From contig NW_019028980.1 of the NCBI RefSeq assembly GCF_002105155.1, positions 806,001 to 870,000 of the forward strand: a DNA stretch of 64,000 bases. Direction: 5' to 3'. Made by a program: the position numbers and the translations under genes. This stretch comes from Lobosporangium transversale. Its lineage: Eukaryota; Mortierellomycota; Mortierellomycetes; Mortierellales; Mortierellaceae. The notes under the pieces are model-generated. The model did no database searches. It saw only the letters and a program-made list of their open reading frames with translations, and was not told where the DNA came from. Each line of letters opens with the position of its first letter. The stretch's first letter is position 1. Positions 57,474-64,000 of this stretch are shown here, piece after piece.

Positions 57474-58850
57474 TCAAAATGTGTGCCCTTTGTGCCAGAC
57501 GTAGTGGGCATCTAGTAACACACTGTTAACCAATTTAACCAATCCAGGGTCATCCACTTCAAATATGTTAAATGCCATTGGCTCAACGACAATCGTAAAT
57601 TCCTTCTTCCTTTGATTAACGACAGTTCGAGCAAACGAAGCCTCGACCGGAACAGGCTCATTGTACTCCAATATCAAGTCTTTACTATATAGTAATCTAT
57701 TCTTTACGGCTCGACCGAAGGTTTCCCTGATGTCGACACTGGTTTTAATTCCTGCATCCCCTTTGTTAATACGCTTCAGAATCCTAGATTACTCATGGCA
57801 TAGGTTACCAGATTCTTTATATCCTGGATCAGTGAGCGACCACACCAGGCCCTTGATTTCTTGCTTCCAAAGGCCTGCGTCGGCACGTCCAATGAGGTTT
57901 TCTATTATAGTGATCATTGGACGGAGACGACCACAGGACCAAGTATATAGCATCTCGATTGCTTGATCATTAAAATGGCCTCTCAGCTTTGATGCAGAGC
58001 TTGAGGAACCTTGTTTCTCCAAATATCGTACAAGTGTTTTGAAGTATGTCCGGACTTTTGCTTGATTATCCCATCTAGGAAACGATACTGCACTCTTGAA
58101 CCTCGAGTCATCGAGAACTTCTCGATATTCCTTGAAGCTTTGCCAGTTCTCTTAACCAAGCAGGATCATAAATACAAAAGCCTATCCCGCAAGGAACTAT
58201 GCAGATTTGTAGTAAATCTCTGATAAACCCTCCAATCCATGAAAGAATGCTGATAATATTGGTCGCTTAGTGTTGTCGTTATTAATAAACTGGTATTTAG
58301 CCTCCCCTCCCCATATCCTGCGTCTCGTTCAAAATAACCAAAAACATAGAGTTGCCTTGATGCCGCTCCGAAAGGACCCTGATTAGATTGTCGAACCAAT
58401 CTTGCAGGAGCTTGTCAAGGCAATTAAAGCCAACTCCACCAAGTAATTCTGCTACTTTTGTGAAGAGCGCTAGGAATAAATCTGTCCTGGATGGAACCGA
58501 GTTTCCTCAATGAACTTCTCCAAGGACCTGTGGACACACTTGCAATAGCATCCATTGGCTAGGCGTCATTCTACCTTCGGACAAGTAAAAAGGGTAAATT
58601 GATGAGCATCAAATATAAAACATAAAGGCATTTTTGCTTACGTTCTTCAAGGGGTATACGAAAACCAAACTGCGATTAACCGCCTATGAACGCAAGACAC
58701 AGAACATTTGGTGAGATTATAAACAAGCGTGGATATCCCAGACATCAAGGACCTTTTCCTCCTAATCTCCCATCCGTCTAGCATGGCTCCCAAGGTAATT
58801 GATGTGAGAGGGGATGATTCTGGCGAGATTGATGCCCTCAACAGCATGTA
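57474..58850 (-). pseudogene. Second decayed CRN-family gene
   Basis: Minus-strand pieces in different frames: MTPSQWM-like remnants near 58530, GPFGAASRQLYVFGYFERDA (58395-58330), FNDQAIEMLYTWSCGRLRPM (57985-57925), AGIKTSVDIRETFGRAVKN (about 57755-57700) and NEPVPVEASFARTVVNQRKK to the stop at 57474. The order and content fit CRN-type proteins of another subfamily from the intact neighbour. Several frameshifts and stops make it non-functional. The family call rests on resemblance to large CRN proteins I recall from Glomeromycotina and Mortierella relatives. Confidence 0.45.
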
Positions 58851-59593
58851 GCATTAATATACCGAGAACTATGAATATATTGACGACACAATCTAATATT
58901 GTATCACATTTTACCGGTCAAGCGCGTGGCAGCCTTGGCCACATTCTTGATGTTTTTTTATTCCATGTCCCTGGACGCCTAGAGATTCAGACGCACCGTC
59001 TTCACATACTGACACTGAATTGGCCGAACATACAACAAATATGATCTCATTGATCACAGGTTGCCATCCCGTGCACGCACCATGGGGCTAAAACGACATT
59101 TATGTCTTTAGAGCGGAGCTGTCATCCTAGCTCCTGGTTAAACGTTCTGGCGCCCTGGATGATGATAATTGATAGGCCTTCCGCAAGTGGCAAGCATCCA
59201 GATGACAAAGCATATGAGAAAGGATAATTTCCTATGCCAGCTGTCCTGGTGATAATAATATGGTTTTGGGTCTCATCATCAGACTCTCACTGGGTTCTCC
59301 ACAGGATTCTTCATCTCTATCCGTTTTTACAAAACTCTTTGATAATAGTATCACAAAAATCTGCCCTTTCTTGCACACAAGATCGCATGATGATCACAGG
59401 AAGCTTTATAAAGTTCTATATGCCCCAGTAGAAGGCAGGACGGATTAAACCGCTCTATCTATTCGTCTAAAAGGTAAGTGGATGATGATGGCTTCATTCA
59501 TAAAGAATGAGCCATTGTAAAAAAATTCTCAAGGAACGGGTATAATGCTTTTTTAAAAAAGACAAAATTTCATCCACTTGATTGGTATTCGAT
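58851..59593. other. Spacer downstream of the intact CRN gene
   Basis: No defensible coding feature. AT-rich with short unsupported frames on both strands; possibly the most decayed part of the pseudogene cluster. Confidence 0.4.
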
Positions 59594-62039
59594 TTAATTC
59601 TTCAGATTCGTACCGGCTGATCCTCCTGAATATGCAGCTTCGGTGTCGATTTTTATAACACGCTGTCTCACATCTTTTACGCATTCAGGTGTTTTCTCGG
59701 CAATCCAACCTTCGAGGGTACGAAACTTCTGAACTTTAAAATCGTCATATACGTTTCCTGGCACCGCAAAATAGAGGAAAATGGTATCGTCACTTCCCTT
59801 CGACTTTGATTGGTCTCCCTTCAACTTTGATTGGTCTCCCTTCAAGCAGGGTCCAGTAATACAATCAATTATCTCCTTGAATGGTGCTTGCTTGATTGAA
59901 TGCTTCCCTGCTACTGTGACTTGAAATAGCTTGTTGGGTCCCAATGCAAAATCAATGCACGGAAATTTAGAATGTGCTGGTACAAACAACTTGTCAGCTG
60001 CTTGAGTGAGCCCTGATAATTCCTCTGGAGTCCGGAAAAACACCACTTCTGGATTTGCTGGAAAATCAAGAAATCCTGTTTCGCCTGACTGGAGATCCCT
60101 AAAGGGAAATCTAATATCACCACGTCGAAATAAGTGATGAGCATAGATTTCAAACACCGGGCCTTTAGCTATATCCTCTCCGCCTTTGACAAGTTTCGCC
60201 AATACATCGACCCAAGTGTTATCTTTTATTTTGTCCATAATCTGTGATTCGACCCAACGAGATGCCCACACCAGGTAGAAGTCGAGATGGTCAGAAGTGG
60301 GGACTCTATGGAGTAAACGACCACTAAATGCACTCGCATCTTTTCCTTGTGCAAAGAGGCTTACAAGATCTGCTGGCTTCTCGAGTGTGTCAATGGCCGC
60401 CTTGACGCGGGAAAACGCACTTTTTCTAGCTTCCTTAATATTTTCTTGATCCATGGATAGTGAAAAGGCTGGGGCCTGTAGGACCTGTCTTGGTACTCCC
60501 CCCAACTTGTAAAAAAGCTCCTCCAAAAATTCTTCATCCACTAGATGATAATACTCTACATTGGCTCTACATTCTTTAAGCTCGTCCAAACTCCAGAGTG
60601 ACATGTGATAGTAGCTAAAGCGTGCAGTTTCCTTGGCGAATTCACCGTACTGCTCATTGAGAGTTTTTGGTGATGCCGCAAATATCGTCCTGGCTTGATC
60701 TGGTAGAGGGTTCTCACTACTATCAACTAAGTACCACGTTTCAGGTCGAGCAAGGAAATCTTCGAACATCGTTGTATTCCCTTTACGTTGGCAAGTTGTT
60801 CCTCCATAAACATAACATCTGTCATGCTGCTTATCTTGGAAAATAATAATCGGTGGATTTTCCTCATCGTGTTCGGCAAGGAGGCGGATGGCAAAATAGA
60901 CCAAAAAGGCTGACTTCCCAATTCCAGGTGTTCCAGTGACAAAGAGTCGGTTCAAACCAGTTTCATGAGGGGTACTTAACCTGGATGTAATATGGTCATA
61001 AAGCTTTTCATATTCTTCTCTGATATAAAGATGCCTTGTTTTAGCAATAGGGAAGACACGACCCTCAGGGGCAGTCAATATTTTGGAATCCTTGATACCA
61101 CCAGAATTTCGGAGCTCGCGAGCCACGCTAATAATGCTGTAGTAAATACTACCTCTTGATGGCTCCCCCATGTACGAAAGCACCTTGACCCTCTCTTTCG
61201 AGTTGAGAGGCGAGATGTCAGGGTCACCATCCACTATCCCTTTCGTTACAAGCCCTGCTTCTGTAATCGCATCCCTAAGAGCACTTCTGCTACTTATACT
61301 TGGACGAGCTTTTTTAGAGGGTGACTCTGATAAAGGAGATAGAGTGATCAAAGTCAATATTTTTGATTTATTGCATATCACTCTAAAATTGATCAATAAC
61401 CAGGTTCTCGGCCAAAAGCACTCACCAGCATCTCCATCCTGTTTTCTTTTCTGAGCTAAGTATCAAAGGCGAATAATTAGAAAGAACGTTGAGTTATCAA
61501 GACACAAACCAAATGGTGATATTATGCACATGGCCGTTTAAGATATAAACCAAGCTTCATCAGCTGAAAATATCAACAATCAGTCCATCAAGAGCCAAAT
61601 ACATACCTCGCTGTGGTGGCTTGACAAAAACATGGATAGTTTCCTCTGGAAGTTCGGAAATAAATATGTCCCTAAGCTTCCTTGACGCGACTGTAAGAGC
61701 CTCTTTTGACTCGATTTCTGACTCAACGACGATCTTGCCTTTGTCAGGGATGGAGACCCTGTAGAGAGTTAGCTTCTCTGGTGGGATATCACCAAACCTG
61801 GCAGGCGAATAGATGGCTTGCTTGAGTTCGCCGACTGAACGATCAGAAGGAATATTTACAGGAAAACATGAAGCTTCTCCATCAACAATACAATAAATCT
61901 GTAGGCTGGTTGGTTCGGGGATTTTAGGGTCATTGGTGATTGAAGACTCTTCCTTCGCTTCCCCTTTTCTTTCTTCTTTCCTTTCATACGGTTTAGTTCG
62001 AGGTGATAGGCATCGTGGTGATGTTCTGTCGCTTCCCAT
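59594..62039 (-). CDS. Crinkler (CRN) effector-like protein: ubiquitin-like header, NLS linker, P-loop ATPase, nuclease-like C-terminus
   Basis: Three exons (62039-61607, 61455-61426, 61326-59594) encode 731 residues. Exon 1: basic/acidic leader, then a ubiquitin-like CRN header (SLQIYCIVDGEASCFPVNIP, SVGELKQAIY, KLTLYRV). The 30-base mini-exon and start of exon 3 give KRKQDGDAESPSKKARPS, a bipartite NLS-like linker. ATPase: Walker A GTPGIGKS (residues 286-293) after LNRLFVT, and a WYLVDSSE strand. The C-terminal domain has GPVFEIYAHHLFRRGDIRF and CIDFALGPNKLFQVTV, the D-...-QxT pattern of CRN restriction-enzyme-like domains. Known: CRN proteins of pathogens and symbionts often enter host nuclei; in free-living fungi they may serve in conflict between organisms. 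No secretion signal is seen. The gene is intact and enclosed by inverted 1.1-kb arms. Confidence 0.85.
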
Positions 62040-62600
62040 TGTGATTTCAAAAACAAGGGCGTAAATGGACGGAGGACAGAAAATAGGGAAAGGTTGATAA
62101 AAATGTTAAAGGATGATAGTTCAGTAGCAGGATGGTTCAAAATTGTCTAGAGATGAAGTTGAGGGAGGAAAAGAAAAAAAGAAAAAAAGAAAAAAAAAAA
62201 GGAAAGGAAAGGAAAGGAAAGGCAATGAATGAAGGCTTGGAATAAATAAAAGAGCAAAATTGATGGGAGCAAAACTGGGGGGAAATAAGAAAAAGTGAAA
62301 AGAGGATAAAGGAAGAAAAGGAAGAGGAGAGTGCAAAAATGAAGTGAAGCAAGTTAAAGAAAGGAGCGACAATTGATAAATCTGTTCCTTTATTTCAAGG
62401 TTGGGCTATGCTGTGTGTGTGAGAAAAATTTTTTTCTTGTTGCACAAGACGCCATGCGATTAAAGATTGAATTGGCCCCCAAGTGTGACGTAACATGTAT
62501 TATTTAAATACACAAACACTATTCGTCTCTTTAACTCTCTTGTTTTCACCACACAATCGAAAGTGTGCACATCCACTCTTCACCTTACATTCATCCCACT
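62040..62600. promoter_or_regulatory. Divergent region between the CRN gene and the small plus-strand gene
   Basis: The CRN-proximal part is AG-rich (GGAAAGGAAAGGAAAGGAAA near 62201). A TATTTAAATA motif near 62500 lies about 100 bases before the ATG at 62601 and may be its TATA element. No coding support. Confidence 0.4.
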
Positions 62601-62923
62601 ATGAACATGTCTAATACCTCATTCCAAGAACAAGAAGCTGTTACTGATGCTCCTATCAATGATGTTCTCGCCATCAATCAAATTGAAAAGATATTGATCG
62701 GTGGATTTGAAGATATTCTAAGTGTTCAAACACGAATAATATATATATAATAATAATTTTCTGTATCAATGCTTTCCTTGATGATATCAAAGCAATAATT
62801 ATGCTTTAGAGAAAAGCCCTTGACGCGTCAAACTCTGGGAAGGATAGAGAGGATGACAGTGAAGAAAGAGAAGGATAATGATCAAGTAGATATCCTGGCT
62901 GGCCATGAATTTGAATTCGAGGT
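62601..62923 (+). CDS. Possible small gene reading into the right repeat arm
   Basis: From ATG 62601 (MNMSNTSFQEQEAVTDAPIN, then IEKILIGGFEDILSVQT) the frame stays open to about 62750, through an AT-rich stretch. A second coding-like piece at about 62812-62923 ends in EFEFE at 62923, followed by a donor-like GTAAGTG inside the inverted arm. The splice between the two pieces is not resolved. No domain recognised. The same EFEFE-plus-donor end is found on the minus strand at the inner edge of the left arm, so this junction is part of the duplicated sequence. Confidence 0.35.
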
Positions 62924-64000
62924 AAGTGTTGCATTTATATTATAAAGTCTAGTTCATTGCTTGAGAGCATATAATAAAGAAAAAGCTGGACATTTGTACG
63001 TTAACTCTAGTCTTTGAAGACGCGCGTATTGAGAATGGACTTAATAATATTGTTGTTGTTCAAGCCGCAAAGCACTATAAAGTTGATCCTGAATCCAGAG
63101 ATCTGAGCCTGAAGAGAAAGGGCGTGATGTTTTGGTTTCCAGCACGTGCTGGAAGAAAACGAGCACAAACCTATTGCCCATACAGCACAAGCTGATTGCC
63201 CATACAGCACAAGCTGATTGCCCATACAGCACAAGCTGATTGCCCAAACAGCGCGAACCTGTTCTGAAACAGCATGAACCTGTTCTGAAACAGCACAAAC
63301 CTTTTCTAAAACAGCGCGAACCTGTTCTGAAAACAGCACAAACCTATTGCACAAACAGCGCTAACCTGAAGAAAAAGCATACAGGCTTAAAAAAATCCAC
63401 AATCATTTGCATGCATAACAGGCTTCTTCTCTTTTCGCACTACCATTACCATTGCCATTACCATTACCATTGCCATTACCATTACCATTGCCATTGTCAT
63501 TCTCATTCTCATTCAATTCTCAGAGAACCTTCTGCATCATCCCTATAAACACGCTTAATACCACGAACAGTTGACAGATTAACTTTATTTGTCTGATCTT
63601 GTCTCACAAAGCGGCCATGTACTTTAATAATTCAGTAAATGCTCGGCATCTCTGCCTCTGCTTTCTCTTTATTACTAATGTTGACTATATATAGTCAAAG
63701 CCAACTTCTACTTCCATAGCTAGGCTTCTATATCTCTATATCTCAAAGATCTTAAAGACCAATAATCATCGTCTGTGACGCCAAGTAACACTGATACAAT
63801 TGTACTAGATTCTTCTCTTGCAACAGCCTTCGCAAAGAGACAAAGGGAACAACTTTAAATATGTTGAGCCCATTTACTCAATCCACATAAAACAGTTTGT
63901 TCCCCTCGTGGAGGAGAGAACCCTCGATATACGATAAAACTTTTTTTGTCCATATTCCTGTTTTGTTTAATAAAGTTTTTTCTGTTCTCATGCTCCCACT
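62898..64000. repeat. Right arm of the 1.1-kb inverted repeat (contains repeat copy 3)
   Basis: Matches 55237-56340 in inverse orientation up to the last base of the window, so the true outer end is not seen. Contains the 727-bp core at 63095-63821 with the CCAGCACGTGCTGG palindrome at 63139-63152, three 22-base units, the CCATTA array and TTGACTATATATAGTCAA. Outer part carries AATAAAG and T-rich stretches near 63968. Confidence 0.9.

Noticed and set aside
1..64000. CRISPR array, operon, attachment site or prokaryotic features
   Set aside because: The spliced genes and their content are eukaryotic. The tandem arrays have no unique spacers of constant length.

Overview
This is a nuclear segment of a filamentous fungus, most likely an early-diverging lineage close to Mortierellomycota. 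I infer this from short GT-AG introns in almost every conserved gene, AT-rich spacers packed with homopolymer tracts, crinkler (CRN) effector genes, a KRE9/KNH-like GPI protein and a very large intron-poor protein with a coiled coil and leucine-rich repeats. The genus cannot be fixed from sequence alone.

Regions. 0-2.2 kb: a CRN-family ATPase gene whose first exon lies off the left edge. 3.8-6.1 kb: two broken mobile-element genes joined tail to tail (a chromodomain DDE transposase and an origin-binding-protein-like helicase fragment). 6.1-13.7 kb: a gene-poor stretch with nearly twenty long A or T runs and one secreted GPI-anchored protein gene (9.77-10.40 kb). 13.7-21.4 kb: a repeat island with two identical tRNA-Ser(GCT) genes, each followed by pieces of the same poly(A)-ended retroelement, and at least three inverted-repeat MITEs. 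21.5-29.6 kb: a short F-box gene, a mitochondrial-type YCII gene, a Crypton-type GCR1_C exon, a TA-flanked MITE and decayed genes.

29.6-50.3 kb is the conserved core. It holds a TMEM245-like membrane protein, a CDKN3-like phosphatase, a WDR55/Jip5 WD40 protein, a DHHC palmitoyltransferase, a small basic protein, the 1220-residue coiled-coil/LRR protein, NSRP1, a bacterial-type glycyl-tRNA synthetase and a RIM2/SLC25A33-36-like mitochondrial carrier. I rebuilt exon structures for these, and every coding sum is a multiple of three. They are housekeeping functions (rRNA processing, splicing, translation, mitochondrial nucleotide transport, protein lipidation) and show no operon-like logic.

50.5-64.0 kb is accessory. 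A degraded hAT transposase lies between two inverted copies of a minisatellite-bearing repeat. Next, inverted arms of about 1.1 kb, nearly identical, enclose 6.6 kb that holds one intact three-exon CRN gene and two decayed CRN copies. The arms make this a candidate invertible or recombining effector cassette, and it is the most interesting structure in the window. The right arm runs off the window end.
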